Shown in pieces: positions 1-8,753 of a stretch of DNA of 64,000 nucleotides. The position numbers and the translations under genes are program-made. Location of the stretch: positions 186,001 through 250,000 of the forward strand of contig CAZPDP010000001.1 in assembly GCA_964585385.1 (NCBI GenBank), in the 5' to 3' direction. The notes beneath the pieces were generated by a model that was given only the letters and a program-made list of their open reading frames with translations, was not told where the DNA came from and searched no databases. The DNA comes from JAGXLC01 sp964585385 (lineage in GTDB: Bacteria; Bacteroidota; Bacteroidia; Bacteroidales; UBA12077). The first letter of the stretch is position 1; each line of letters starts with the position of its first letter.

Positions 1-467
1 ATAATAGGATTTCTGCTTTCTGCACATGCAATGTCGTAACCCGAACCTCTTGTAATGATTCTATTCAATTTAAAAGGATTGATATCTAGCCATTTAGAAA
101 TATTGTTGATAAGGGTGGAGCTACTTCCCAGTCCCCAGCTAAGAGGAAAATCAAGAATTGTTTTAATATTCCAGCCTCCTTTATTTTCTTGTTTTTTTAA
201 TAAAAAGGCATTAACAAGTAAATTGCTGATAAACGCAGATATAGCGGGATTATTAGTTTCAACAGTTTTAAAGTATTCTTTTGTAAAAGTTCCAGTGAAT
301 ATTAACTCATCCTGGTATACAGTTTCCCAGTGAATCTTATTATCATCGGCTGGAGAAATTTGTAACGTTTGCCCTAACCTGACTGGGAGAGCAATCGCCT
401 GTGCACCCTGCAAAACAAGGTATTCGCCTGTAAGTAGTAATTTGCCATTAGAAACATATTCCTCCAT
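1..467 (-). CDS. GHMP-family kinase, GYDIA type (3' part cut off by window edge)
   Basis: This is the N-terminal 155 codons of a GHMP-fold small-molecule kinase. The family phosphorylates mevalonate, phosphomevalonate, homoserine or galactose. Visible motifs are GEYLVLQGAQAIALP (residues 14-28), the ATP-binding glycine/serine loop GLGSSST (112-118), and GSGYDIACAE (141-150), the signature of the Bacteroidota GYDIA subgroup. The ATG at 467 lies 8 bases after the HMG-CoA reductase stop on the same strand, so the two genes are probably co-transcribed. Position next to HMG-CoA reductase and isopentenyl-diphosphate isomerase points to a mevalonate or phosphomevalonate kinase role. This part of the sequence cannot separate those options. 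The C-terminal half lies outside the window. Confidence 0.85.
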   Translation of the reverse strand, partial: MEEYVSNGKLLLTGEYLVLQGAQAIALPVRLGQTLQISPADDNKIHWETVYQDELIFTGTFTKEYFKTVETNNPAISAFISNLLVNAFLLKKQENKGGWNIKTILDFPLSWGLGSSSTLINNISKWLDINPFKLNRIITRGSGYDIACAESRNPI

Positions 468-475
468 GAGACTTG

Positions 476-1774
476 TTATTCAGTGTAATCAATAAAAGAC
501 TTTACTTCACTGTAGGATACGGGCCGGTTTGCGAAATATTCTTTTGCTTTTTTCCTGGTTTCATCATCAATATTGAAACTCATAAGAATATTGTCGAGAT
601 GAAGTTTCATGTGGCCTTTCTGAATTCCGGTTGTAATTAGAGACCTAACGGCTCCAAAATTATTCGCTAGTCCTGCAGCTGCTACTATTTTCATTAAATC
701 TCTGGCAGATGGATTTTTTAGGATTTCCATTGATTTTGCAGCCAATGGATGAAGTTTGGTTAATCCTCCTACAGTACCCAAAGCCAATGGTATACTTAAT
801 GAATACGAGAAGGTGCCATTTTGAATATTACAGTCGGACAGGGAGGTATATTTACCGCTTTTAGATGCAAAAGCTTGTGCTCCAGCCTCAATTGCTCTGA
901 AATCGTTTCCTGTAGCTATCACAACAGCGTCAATGCCATTCATTATACCTTTATTGTGGGTTACTGCTCTCGAAACGTTTTTCTTAGCAATTTCAATCGC
1001 CTGATAAAATTTTTCTGCAAACTGTTCTCCGGTAAGCAATTTGTCTGCATCATTTAATTTTTCAACAGTGCATTCCACCTTCATGGTGATGATAGATTCG
1101 GGAGTGTAATTCGAGAGTATAGACATAATAATATCCAGCTTACCTGGCTCGGAGATGTTTTCTTCAAGAACATTCGCTGATTTCTCAAGTACTGAGTTGA
1201 TAAAATTGGCTCCCATGGAATCTGCGGTTTCGAATGTAAAGTCCAGCTCATAGTAGTAGGGAAAATCGTCAGTTCTGTCATTCAGTTCAATAGATATAAT
1301 TCCTCCACCCCGTTTTTCCATTCTACCGGTTAGTTCTTTGTTTTGCTCAATAACAGAAGGTTTTAACCGGTTTATTTCCTGTCTGATTTCGGCTGAGCTG
1401 CCTTTCCATAAAAAGTGGATTTGCCCTTTTTTCCTGGTTGTAATACTTACCGTTTGAAAGCCTCCACGCTCATACCAAAATTTGGCACTTTTAGAAGCCG
1501 CTGCAACGACTGAACTCTCCTCAACAGCCATGGGGATGTGGTATAAATCTCCATCAATAAGGAAATTAGGGGCTATCCCATAAGGTATATGAAAATTGGC
1601 AATCGTATTCTCGCTAAAGTTCTCAAACTTTGTTTGAAGCTCTTTATCAGGAAGTCTGCTTTTTTCCATCGTAAGTATTGACTCCTTGGGATCTTCCAGA
1701 CATTCCGAAATTCGTTTTACCTTTTCGTCTCTCCCCAGTTTACTAAATCCCTGAAAATATTTTATTTCACTCAT
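476..1774 (-). CDS. mvaA: Hydroxymethylglutaryl-CoA reductase, class II
   Basis: Interconverts HMG-CoA and mevalonate with NAD(P)H, in the cytosol. The 432-residue length and compact layout fit class II (bacterial) enzymes. The catalytic set is present: Glu in VEESSVVAA (residues 85/86), Lys275 in THNKGIMNG, Asp291 in ATGND, and His388 in GIQKGHMKLH, matching the K267/D283/H381 arrangement of the Pseudomonas mevalonii enzyme. GTVGGLTKLHPLAAKS (333-348) is also a family hallmark. The start lies 11 bases after the stop of the upstream isomerase gene and the stop 8 bases before the GHMP kinase, so all three look like one mevalonate-pathway unit downstream of leucine-degradation genes. The class II enzyme of P. 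mevalonii works in the degradative direction, but these biosynthetic neighbours argue for mevalonate formation here. Confidence 0.95.
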   Translation of the reverse strand: MSEIKYFQGFSKLGRDEKVKRISECLEDPKESILTMEKSRLPDKELQTKFENFSENTIANFHIPYGIAPNFLIDGDLYHIPMAVEESSVVAAASKSAKFWYERGGFQTVSITTRKKGQIHFLWKGSSAEIRQEINRLKPSVIEQNKELTGRMEKRGGGIISIELNDRTDDFPYYYELDFTFETADSMGANFINSVLEKSANVLEENISEPGKLDIIMSILSNYTPESIITMKVECTVEKLNDADKLLTGEQFAEKFYQAIEIAKKNVSRAVTHNKGIMNGIDAVVIATGNDFRAIEAGAQAFASKSGKYTSLSDCNIQNGTFSYSLSIPLALGTVGGLTKLHPLAAKSMEILKNPSARDLMKIVAAAGLANNFGAVRSLITTGIQKGHMKLHLDNILMSFNIDDETRKKAKEYFANRPVSYSEVKSFIDYTE

Positions 1775-1785
1775 ATCTGCCTGTT

Positions 1786-2778
1786 TTAAATAACTTTAAG
1801 GAAGGCATTTGCCATTTTTAAACCTTCTTCCTGTGTTTTCATGAATTTTTTTAACTGGTCGTAATCTTCCCTTGCATATTTAAGAAAGGTAGATGCCATA
1901 CCATAAATAGCCGGGATTTTGCTTTTTTTCATCAGATAATATCCATCCAGGAAATTTTGAATCCCTCCTGAAACTATAAGAGTTTCTAAATTATTAGTTG
2001 AATTTTCTTCAAGCAAGGTATTTACGGCATATACCATTTCTTCTGCTGTATGTCCTACGTATGTGAATGGATCCCAGAACGTGGTTTTTTCGTCTTCTCT
2101 TCTGTGCAATTCAACTTTTGAAAAATTGGTACCTCCAAAACCTCCAAATTCGATGGCAGTGAGAGGGAATTGCATTAATGCTTTCAGACTTTCTTTTCCC
2201 ATACCTTGTCCAACCTCTTTCACAATTACATTGCGGTCAAAATGCTTCAGAAATTCTTTGAGTGTTTCCACCGGGGGTTCGGTGATTTTGTCTCCTTCCG
2301 GCTGCATCCATTCTTGTATCGGATTTACATGGACAGCCAGCCCATCAACCTTTAAGAGGTTTACCAGGTCGATTACAGTTTTCAGGTCATCTTTTTTCAG
2401 AAAATATTCAATTTGAGCAATCCCCATGTTGGCATAAAAGGGGCGATCATCACCTATGATGGAACGGAGATCAAAATCCGGAAGAGCACTTTCCTTTTTC
2501 AAAATGATACTGCATGAACCCAGTCCCATTCCCAGACCAAATTCGGCTGACATTCGTGCCAGGTTGTGGTTTATTTTTCCGGCCAGTTTTGTACCTCCTG
2601 TCATGCTGGAAACCCATACAGGCAATTTCATTTTTTTATTGCCAAAAGGAATTTCAGGAAGGTCATCTGTGGGGTGACCGCTTAACATGGGCTCATAACA
2701 AAAACGCGCATCTTTTTCTATCGGCGGGGTTTGTGTTTTGAATGCCAGGGATATGTGGTCTTTCTTTCTTTCTTCCAT
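1786..2778 (-). CDS. fni: Type 2 isopentenyl-diphosphate delta-isomerase
   Basis: FMN- and NAD(P)H-dependent isomerase that converts IPP to DMAPP. The 330-residue protein carries the type 2 signatures: an N-terminal basic motif RKKDH (residues 4-8), SSMTGGT, HVNPIQEWMQPEGD (the family HLN..QE..QPEGD block), VKEVGQGMG and EFGGFGGTNFSKVELHRR. It is unrelated to the Nudix-type Idi. It sits 45 bases downstream of the acyl-CoA dehydrogenase and 11 bases upstream of HMG-CoA reductase, and so marks the joint between the leucine-degradation and isoprenoid halves of this gene run. Confidence 0.95.
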   Translation of the reverse strand: MEERKKDHISLAFKTQTPPIEKDARFCYEPMLSGHPTDDLPEIPFGNKKMKLPVWVSSMTGGTKLAGKINHNLARMSAEFGLGMGLGSCSIILKKESALPDFDLRSIIGDDRPFYANMGIAQIEYFLKKDDLKTVIDLVNLLKVDGLAVHVNPIQEWMQPEGDKITEPPVETLKEFLKHFDRNVIVKEVGQGMGKESLKALMQFPLTAIEFGGFGGTNFSKVELHRREDEKTTFWDPFTYVGHTAEEMVYAVNTLLEENSTNNLETLIVSGGIQNFLDGYYLMKKSKIPAIYGMASTFLKYAREDYDQLKKFMKTQEEGLKMANAFLKVI

Positions 2779-2823
2779 TAAAATTATTTTTAGGCTTTTT
2801 CGGTTTATTTGTCTGGTTTGCTT

Positions 2824-4002
2824 TTATAATCCTATTTTACCAGAAATCACAAGTTTCAATATTTCCGAAGTTCCTTCACCAATCTGGAGTATCCTTTGAT
2901 CTCTGTAGAATCGTTCGATATCGTTCTCCTGAATAAGTCCGTAGCCACCGAAAATTTGTACAGCTTCATCAGCTACTTCTTTTGCAATCTCTGATGTATA
3001 CAGTTTAGCCATCGCGGCTTCCTTGCCAAACTCCTGGCCGTTTACCTTAAGCCATGCAGCATTGTATAGAGTATTTTTCGCTAATTCGATCTTTGTAGCC
3101 ATTTCAGCAAGTTTGAAAGAAATGGATTGAAACTTACTGATGGGTCGTCCGAACTGGACTCTTTTTTTGGCATATTCTCTGGCCATTTTGTAAGCGCCAA
3201 TAGCCAAACCCAGACCCATAGCACCTACGGTTAATCGTCCTGAATCAAGTGTTTCGAGCATGATTCGGTGTCCTTTTCCTCTTTCTCCAAGCAAATTGCT
3301 TTCAGGTACTTTAACGTTTCTGAAAAAAAGTTCACCGGTATCCGCTGAACGCCAAACCATTTTATCATATATGGGTTTTTTGGTATAACCTTCACGGTCA
3401 CTTTCCACTAATATAGTAGAGTGTTCGTTTCTTTCCCCTATTTTGCCGGTTATAGCCTGCAAGGTAATACCAGCAGACATATCTGAGGCTGAATTGGAGA
3501 TGAACATTTTTGAGCCATTGATTTGCCAGTATCCATCTTTTAGTTCAGCTTTAGTGGTTGTGGCGCCACTGTCGGAGCCTGCACCTCTTTCAGTGAGTCC
3601 AAAGGCCCAGGTTTTTTGGCCGGATGTTACCGGTGGAATATATTTATATTTCTGTTCTTCAGTTCCGTATTTCGCTATAGGGCCAATACCCAGAGAATTA
3701 ACCGCGGCTACTGTGGCGGCCTGCGAACCATCCACTCTGGCAACTTCTTCCACAGCTATAACTAATGCAAGGTAATCCATGCCCTGACCGCCATATTCCT
3801 CAGGAATGGCTATGCCAAAAAGACCTTGCTCTCCCATTTTCTTAGTCAGTTCAGGAGAGAAGCGCTCCTCTTTATCAAGGATTCGCGCTTCCGGTTTGAT
3901 AACTTCTTCGGAGAATTTTCTTATGCGCTGCCTTAAATTTTCATGTGCATCTGACGTGAATGGATTCATAAATCGTTGTTTAGTAATTGAATTAGTTGTC
4001 AT
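2824..4002 (-). CDS. Acyl-CoA dehydrogenase (probable isovaleryl-CoA dehydrogenase by context)
   Basis: FAD-dependent alpha,beta-dehydrogenation of an acyl-CoA thioester. The 392-residue length and the motifs AFGLTERGAGSDSGA, KMFISNS, QIFGGYGLIQENDIERFYRD and QIGEGTSEI are typical of the family. The first step of leucine-derived isovaleryl-CoA breakdown would complete the pathway with its neighbours. However, the Glu of EGTSE is the catalytic base of short- and medium-chain enzymes, whereas the classical isovaleryl-CoA dehydrogenase carries Ala there (GAGTSE) and uses a Glu in the LDLERL helix. The matching helix here reads LDSGRL, without that Glu. Substrate is therefore inferred only from context; 2-methyl-branched or short straight acyl-CoA are alternatives. 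The ATG overlaps the end of the carboxylase gene by 11 bases, which suggests translational coupling. Confidence 0.9.
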   Translation of the reverse strand: MTTNSITKQRFMNPFTSDAHENLRQRIRKFSEEVIKPEARILDKEERFSPELTKKMGEQGLFGIAIPEEYGGQGMDYLALVIAVEEVARVDGSQAATVAAVNSLGIGPIAKYGTEEQKYKYIPPVTSGQKTWAFGLTERGAGSDSGATTTKAELKDGYWQINGSKMFISNSASDMSAGITLQAITGKIGERNEHSTILVESDREGYTKKPIYDKMVWRSADTGELFFRNVKVPESNLLGERGKGHRIMLETLDSGRLTVGAMGLGLAIGAYKMAREYAKKRVQFGRPISKFQSISFKLAEMATKIELAKNTLYNAAWLKVNGQEFGKEAAMAKLYTSEIAKEVADEAVQIFGGYGLIQENDIERFYRDQRILQIGEGTSEILKLVISGKIGL

Positions 4003-5977
4003 ATATTTCGATTAAAACTTGTCCGTCTTCTACTTGTTGACCTTCTTTGACTGCAATGTTTTTGATAATAGCATCGTGATCGGCCAGTATATTGTTTTCC
4101 ATTTTCATTGCCTCGAGAATCATCAATGTTTGTCCTTCGTTTACTTTCATGTCTTTTTTAACATTGATATTTACTACCTTTCCAAACATGGGGGAAGTTA
4201 TTATTTCCCCGTTCTTCGTAGTTCCTTCCTTAAATTTTTTATTTGCGATAATTTCCTCATAATTCTCATGACTAAGCCTGAAATTAAAGCCATCTATAAT
4301 AATTGATGTTTTTTGCTCATCGATAGAAAAAGGAAGGTTATATTTTTTTCCCTCGTTTTCAATGATTACGTTGTTTTCGTTTAGTGTAACCAGGTTTACC
4401 CGGAAAGTCGTTTCGTTGGTTTCAATTTCAAGTATATTGTTATGTCTTGTAAATACAACATTACGTTTGTCGTCCAGGAACTGAATGTTCCAGTTCATGA
4501 AAGGTCTCCAGTAGCCGATATTACTCCATGCAGGTTCTTTTAAATCCGGATTATCCGGATAAGAATGAATAAAGATATAAGCTGCTGCGAGAAGATTCTT
4601 ATCAACCCGTTTTCTTTTGTCTTTGAGCTTGTTGAGAAATGTGTTGTTGTTCTGGTCAATTAAATTTGTTGTAAAGGTATTATTTCTGAATTGTTCGCTA
4701 TACAGAAGTTCTGACAAATATTTCAGGTTGTTGCCAATTCCTGTGATGATAAACTGGTCCAGATTTTTTTTAAGGGTTGATATGGCCATATCACGGTTTT
4801 CGTTCCATGCTATAGCTTTTGCAATAATCGGATCGTACTTGGAGGATATCCGGTCTCCCGATCTTACTCCGGTATCTAAGCGGAAATTTTGAGCTTCCGG
4901 GGCATAGAAATAACTGATTTTACCCGGAGACGGCAGAAAGTTTTTCATCGGATCCTCAGCATATATTCGAGCTTCAATGGCGTGTCCATTAATTTTTACA
5001 TCTTCCTGCTCCCAACTTAATGGTTGATTTTGAGCAATTCTGAGCTGCTCTTTTACAATGTCTATACCTGTCGTCAGTTCTGTAACAGGATGCTCCACCT
5101 GTATCCTTGTATTCATCTCAAGGAAATGGAAGTTTTTATCTTCATCAAGAAGGAACTCTACTGTTCCAGCCCCACGATACTTTATTGCTTCTGCAATTTT
5201 CAGGGCTGCTAATCCCATTCTTTCTCTTATATCATTGTTAACAGAAGGGGAGGGAGCCTCTTCAATAATTTTTTGATGCCGACGCTGAACAGAACATTCA
5301 CGTTCATTCAAGTGAATATAATTTCCGTGATTATCCCCTAATATTTGAATTTCTATGTGTTTCGGGTTTTCAAGGTATTTTTCAATATATACCTCACTGT
5401 TGCCAAAATAATTCATAGCTTCCCTGGAGGTGCTTTCAAGGGCCTCCCTTAGTTTGGATGGTTCACGAACAATTCTCATGCCTTTCCCGCCGCCTCCGGC
5501 AGCTGCTTTAATCATAACCGGGAAGGTCTCTTTGTCAGTTTGTTCAATAAGCTCTTCAATTGTTCCTGTTTTAAGCTCCATTAAAGGAATATCCAGGGCT
5601 GATACAAACCTGGCTGCTTCAAGTTTGTTGCCCATTGTTTTAATAGAACTTGCAGAGGGACCCATAAATATGATTTGATTTTCAGTACAGGCCTCGGCAA
5701 ATTCCGGATTTTCTGAAAGAAAACCATAACCCGGGTGGATGGCATCCACTCCGCTGTGCCTGGCTATTTGTATTATCTTTTGAATATTCAGATACGTATC
5801 CGCCAAACTGCCTTCTCCAAGAGAGTAAGCTTCGTCTGATTCTTTAACATGCATAGCTTCTGCATCCTGATCCGAATGTATTGTAATAATGTATATGCCC
5901 ATTTCACGAAGACTGCGAATAATTCTCACCGCTATCTCACCCCTGTTAGCTATGAGCACTCTTGAAATATGATTCAT
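3992..5977 (-). CDS. liuD: Methylcrotonyl-CoA carboxylase alpha subunit (biotin carboxylase + biotin carrier)
   Basis: Carboxylates its own biotin with bicarbonate and ATP and passes the carboxyl group to the beta subunit. The N-terminal biotin carboxylase domain shows RVLIANRGEIAVR, the ATP-grasp loop AAGGGGKGMR and EMNTRIQVEHPVTE. A middle region leads to a C-terminal biotinyl domain with ILEAMKMENN, where the biotinylated Lys is about residue 632 when counted from the upstream ATG at 5998. I prefer the ATG at 5977, two bases after the hydratase stop, because the protein then begins MNHISRVLIANRG like its relatives; the ATG at 5998 would add seven residues and overlap the hydratase gene by 19 bases. 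Carboxylases of this layout also act on acetyl-, propionyl- or geranyl-CoA. The partner beta subunit and hydratase make methylcrotonyl-CoA the best call. Confidence 0.9.
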   Translation of the reverse strand: MNHISRVLIANRGEIAVRIIRSLREMGIYIITIHSDQDAEAMHVKESDEAYSLGEGSLADTYLNIQKIIQIARHSGVDAIHPGYGFLSENPEFAEACTENQIIFMGPSASSIKTMGNKLEAARFVSALDIPLMELKTGTIEELIEQTDKETFPVMIKAAAGGGGKGMRIVREPSKLREALESTSREAMNYFGNSEVYIEKYLENPKHIEIQILGDNHGNYIHLNERECSVQRRHQKIIEEAPSPSVNNDIRERMGLAALKIAEAIKYRGAGTVEFLLDEDKNFHFLEMNTRIQVEHPVTELTTGIDIVKEQLRIAQNQPLSWEQEDVKINGHAIEARIYAEDPMKNFLPSPGKISYFYAPEAQNFRLDTGVRSGDRISSKYDPIIAKAIAWNENRDMAISTLKKNLDQFIITGIGNNLKYLSELLYSEQFRNNTFTTNLIDQNNNTFLNKLKDKRKRVDKNLLAAAYIFIHSYPDNPDLKEPAWSNIGYWRPFMNWNIQFLDDKRNVVFTRHNNILEIETNETTFRVNLVTLNENNVIIENEGKKYNLPFSIDEQKTSIIIDGFNFRLSHENYEEIIANKKFKEGTTKNGEIITSPMFGKVVNINVKKDMKVNEGQTLMILEAMKMENNILADHDAIIKNIAVKEGQQVEDGQVLIEIYDN

Positions 5978-5979
5978 TG

Positions 5980-6774
5980 TTATTGTTCTTTTATCCATTT
6001 GGGTTTTCTCTTTTCAAGAAAAGCTTTCATTCCTTCCTGGCCATCTTTACTTATCCTGGCTTCGGCTATGGTTTCAACGGCTTTCTTTTTTATATCTTCA
6101 AAATGTTCATTCCCGGATATTATATTTATTAACTCTTTGGTCTTTTTTACTGCATCAAGGCTGTTATTGTTTAATTCATTAATGATTATTTGTAGTTCGG
6201 TTTCAATACTTTCCTGGCTGCCAACAGAATTAACAAGACCTATTCTGAGGGCATCGGATGAACCAAAAGTTTTACCGGTCAGCATATAATATTTTGCTGC
6301 ATGCTCACCGATTCGTTTGATTATATAAGAGGCTATGGTGGCCGGTATCAGTCCAAGTTTTACTTCGCTAAACCGGAACTGGGTTTGTGTTTCTGCCAGA
6401 ACAATATCAGAAGCCCCCAGAAGTCCGTTGGCTCCACCAATGCTTGCACCGTGTACCAGACTAATTGTTGGAATTGGTACAGCATAAAGTTTATCGTACA
6501 GCTCGTGTAGTTTTAGACTGTCATCGTAATTTTCATTATAGGAATAATCCACCATCTTTTTCATCCAGTTCAGGTCTGCTCCGGCACTAAATACAGGTCC
6601 GTTTCCACTGATAACAAGTGCTTTTAGTTGGTAAGACTGACTGATATCCTCGATCACTTTATGGAGCTCCTCAATCATCACCCCGTTGAATGCATTTCTT
6701 ACATCCGGTCGGTTTAGAACGATGTGAGAAATGTTGCTTTCTGTATAATATTCTATTGTTTTGAATTTATTCAT
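5980..6774 (-). CDS. liuC: Enoyl-CoA hydratase family, probable methylglutaconyl-CoA hydratase
   Basis: Crotonase-fold protein of 264 residues. The oxyanion-hole and substrate block GNGPVFSAGADLNWMKKM closely follows the GADLNWM form that is usual in 3-methylglutaconyl-CoA hydratases, and GASIGGANGLLGASDIVLAE supplies the second conserved region. It would hydrate 3-methylglutaconyl-CoA to HMG-CoA, the last leucine-pathway step before HMG-CoA lyase. It lies 20 bases after the carboxylase beta gene and runs straight into the alpha gene. Crotonase paralogues are hard to separate by sequence alone, so the specific substrate rests on the DLNWM motif together with the carboxylase neighbours. Confidence 0.87.
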   Translation of the reverse strand: MNKFKTIEYYTESNISHIVLNRPDVRNAFNGVMIEELHKVIEDISQSYQLKALVISGNGPVFSAGADLNWMKKMVDYSYNENYDDSLKLHELYDKLYAVPIPTISLVHGASIGGANGLLGASDIVLAETQTQFRFSEVKLGLIPATIASYIIKRIGEHAAKYYMLTGKTFGSSDALRIGLVNSVGSQESIETELQIIINELNNNSLDAVKKTKELINIISGNEHFEDIKKKAVETIAEARISKDGQEGMKAFLEKRKPKWIKEQ

Positions 6775-6794
6775 TCTTACCTTTTATTTTGATT

Positions 6795-8402
6795 CTACAT
6801 TCTGAATACCCCGTTTTTAGGTTCACGATAATGAGCATTTCTTGACATGGCAATTCCCATGGCCAGCACTTTTCGTGTGTCAACCGGATCGATGATGCCA
6901 TCGTCCCAGATTCTTGAAGTACTGTAATATGCTGACCCTTCATATTCGTATCGTTCAAGCATTTTTTGCCTGAACTGACGGATTTCTTCATTATTTACTT
7001 TTTTTCCTGCTTTTTTCAGTTGAGCTTCCTTGATGGAAGTTAATACACTCGCAGCCTGTTCTCCCCCCATTACCGAAATTTTTGAATTGGGCCACATAAA
7101 AAGCAACCGAGGATCATAGGCTCTTCCGGCCATAGCATAATTGCCAGCACCAAAAGATCCTCCAAAGATTATTGTAAATTTAGGTACATTGGCATTAGCA
7201 ACAGCATGTATCAATTTGGCTCCATCTCTTGCAATACCTTCATGTTCATATTTCTTTCCAACAATAAAGCCGGATATATTTTGAAGAAAAACGAGGGGTA
7301 TCTTCCTGTATTGGCTCAATTCTATAAAATGAGCACCTTTACGGGCCGTTTCTCCGTAAATTACTCCATTATTGGCCAATATTGCTACCGGGTAACCCAT
7401 TATACGAGCAAATCCTGTAACCAATGTTTTGGCATAATCTTTTTTAAATTCCTGGAACTCGCTTCCATCAACAATTCTCATGATGATCTCTTTGACATCT
7501 ACCGGTTTTTTAAGATCTACAGGCGCCAAACCATAAAGTTCCTCCGGATTATATTTAGGTTCGCGGGGTTCGGCAATATCCAGGGATTGCTTTTCAGTTT
7601 TAGGGAGATGAGCAAAAATGTTTCTGCAAATATCCAGGGCCTCTAAATCATTTTCAGCCAGATGATCAGCTACGCCAGATATTTTAGTATGTACATCAGC
7701 ACCACCCAGTTCTTCATCTGTAACCTCTTCCCCTGTTGCGGCTTTAACCAAAGGAGGGCCGCCTATAAATATAGTCCCCTGATTTTTAACGATAATAGTT
7801 TCGTCACTCATTGCCGGAACATAAGCTCCGCCGGCTGTACATGAACCCATTACAATCGAGATCTGTGGAATACTCTCAGCAGACATCATGGCCTGATTAC
7901 GGAATAAACGGCCAAAATCTTCTTTGTCGGGAAAAACTCTTGCTTGTTCAGGAAGAAATACTCCACCACTGTCAACCATATAAACAACAGGGAGCTTGTT
8001 TTCCATGGCAATTTCCTGTGCCCTGACATGTTTGCGTATGGTTTCACGGATATAAGTTCCTCCCTTCACTGTAGCATCATTGGCAATGACCACAGCTTCT
8101 CTTCCTTTAATAATACCAATTCCGGTCACTATACCAGCAGATGGGAAAGCATCTTCATGTTGCCCTTTTGAAGCAAGCGGCGATAGTTCCAGAAAAGGGG
8201 TTCCAGGATCTGTTAGCTTATCAATTCTTTCACGGGCAAGTAGTTTTCCTCTTTTACGGTGCTTTTCAACTGCACGCGAATCTCCACCCTGCTGTACCTT
8301 TTGCATTTCATTTCTGTACTCACTAAGTAATTTTAGGAATTTCTTTTTGTTTTCCCGGTAGTTCTCAGAATGGATGTCGATATTTGTTATTAACTGGCTC
8401 AA
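6795..8402 (-). CDS. liuB: Methylcrotonyl-CoA carboxylase beta subunit (carboxyltransferase)
   Basis: Carboxyltransferase half of the biotin enzyme that converts 3-methylcrotonyl-CoA to 3-methylglutaconyl-CoA. The 535-residue protein has the two crotonase-like halves of the family, with DPGTPFLELSPLAS, MVDSGGVFLPEQARVFPD, GSCTAGGAYVPAMSDE, GGPPLVKAATGEEV and GVADHLAENDLEAL. The last two blocks are usual for methylcrotonyl-CoA rather than propionyl- or acetyl-CoA enzymes. This is the first gene of the seven-gene minus-strand run, and about 350 bases of AT-rich DNA separate it from the divergent PHP gene, so the operon promoter should lie in that gap. No liuR-type regulator gene is present beside it. 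Confidence 0.93.
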   Translation of the reverse strand: MSQLITNIDIHSENYRENKKKFLKLLSEYRNEMQKVQQGGDSRAVEKHRKRGKLLARERIDKLTDPGTPFLELSPLASKGQHEDAFPSAGIVTGIGIIKGREAVVIANDATVKGGTYIRETIRKHVRAQEIAMENKLPVVYMVDSGGVFLPEQARVFPDKEDFGRLFRNQAMMSAESIPQISIVMGSCTAGGAYVPAMSDETIIVKNQGTIFIGGPPLVKAATGEEVTDEELGGADVHTKISGVADHLAENDLEALDICRNIFAHLPKTEKQSLDIAEPREPKYNPEELYGLAPVDLKKPVDVKEIIMRIVDGSEFQEFKKDYAKTLVTGFARIMGYPVAILANNGVIYGETARKGAHFIELSQYRKIPLVFLQNISGFIVGKKYEHEGIARDGAKLIHAVANANVPKFTIIFGGSFGAGNYAMAGRAYDPRLLFMWPNSKISVMGGEQAASVLTSIKEAQLKKAGKKVNNEEIRQFRQKMLERYEYEGSAYYSTSRIWDDGIIDPVDTRKVLAMGIAMSRNAHYREPKNGVFRM

Positions 8403-8753
8403 TGGATTATTCCTTTTATATTTTTTGATTAATAACAGTTGAAAACTAATTTTGTTTAATATTTATTAATAAAAGTTAAACAAAATTCAGGTGTTGATTT
8501 TTAAAAATAGTATAACCAAATTATATCCTGCGTGTTTAACGTTCCATCAGAATATTTTGACAAATTAACATTATTTTTCTTTTTGCCCTAACTAAAATGT
8601 TACAAAAATGTTTAATCATTAAAGTTTTAAAAAATTAAAGCCTCAAATATTAAAATTATGACAATTTAAAAACCAATGAATTGCATAATTTTGGATTTTT
8701 AAACCTGACCCGGGTAATATTTGTTTAGAATTCTTTAGTAAATAAATATTTAT
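8403..8753. other. AT-rich divergent intergenic region
   Basis: A 351-base gap between the leucine/mevalonate operon (leftward) and the PHP gene (rightward). It is very AT-rich and holds no open frame of note. It must carry the operon promoter. On the minus strand I see only imperfect -7 candidates, such as TATAATTTG near 8518-8526, and no convincing -33 partner. On the plus strand there is a good -7 octamer at 8686-8693. No operator-like inverted repeat is obvious by eye. Confidence 0.6.
8686..8693 (+). promoter_or_regulatory. Candidate -7 element (TAATTTTG) for PHP gene
   Basis: An exact match to the Bacteroidota TAnnTTTG -7 consensus, 60 bases before the ATG at 8754. Upstream, TTTA at 8665-8668 sits at a workable distance (17 bases) but is a weak match to the -33 TTG. 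Identified by eye only. Confidence 0.35.

Noticed and set aside
7206..7646. Plus-strand open frame of 146 codons
   Set aside because: Lies entirely opposite the methylcrotonyl-CoA carboxylase beta gene, which has clear family motifs.
6795..8402. Propionyl- or acetyl-CoA carboxylase beta subunit
   Set aside because: Blocks GGPPLVKAATGEEV and GVADHLAENDLEAL and the DLNWM hydratase neighbour fit methylcrotonyl-CoA carboxylase better.
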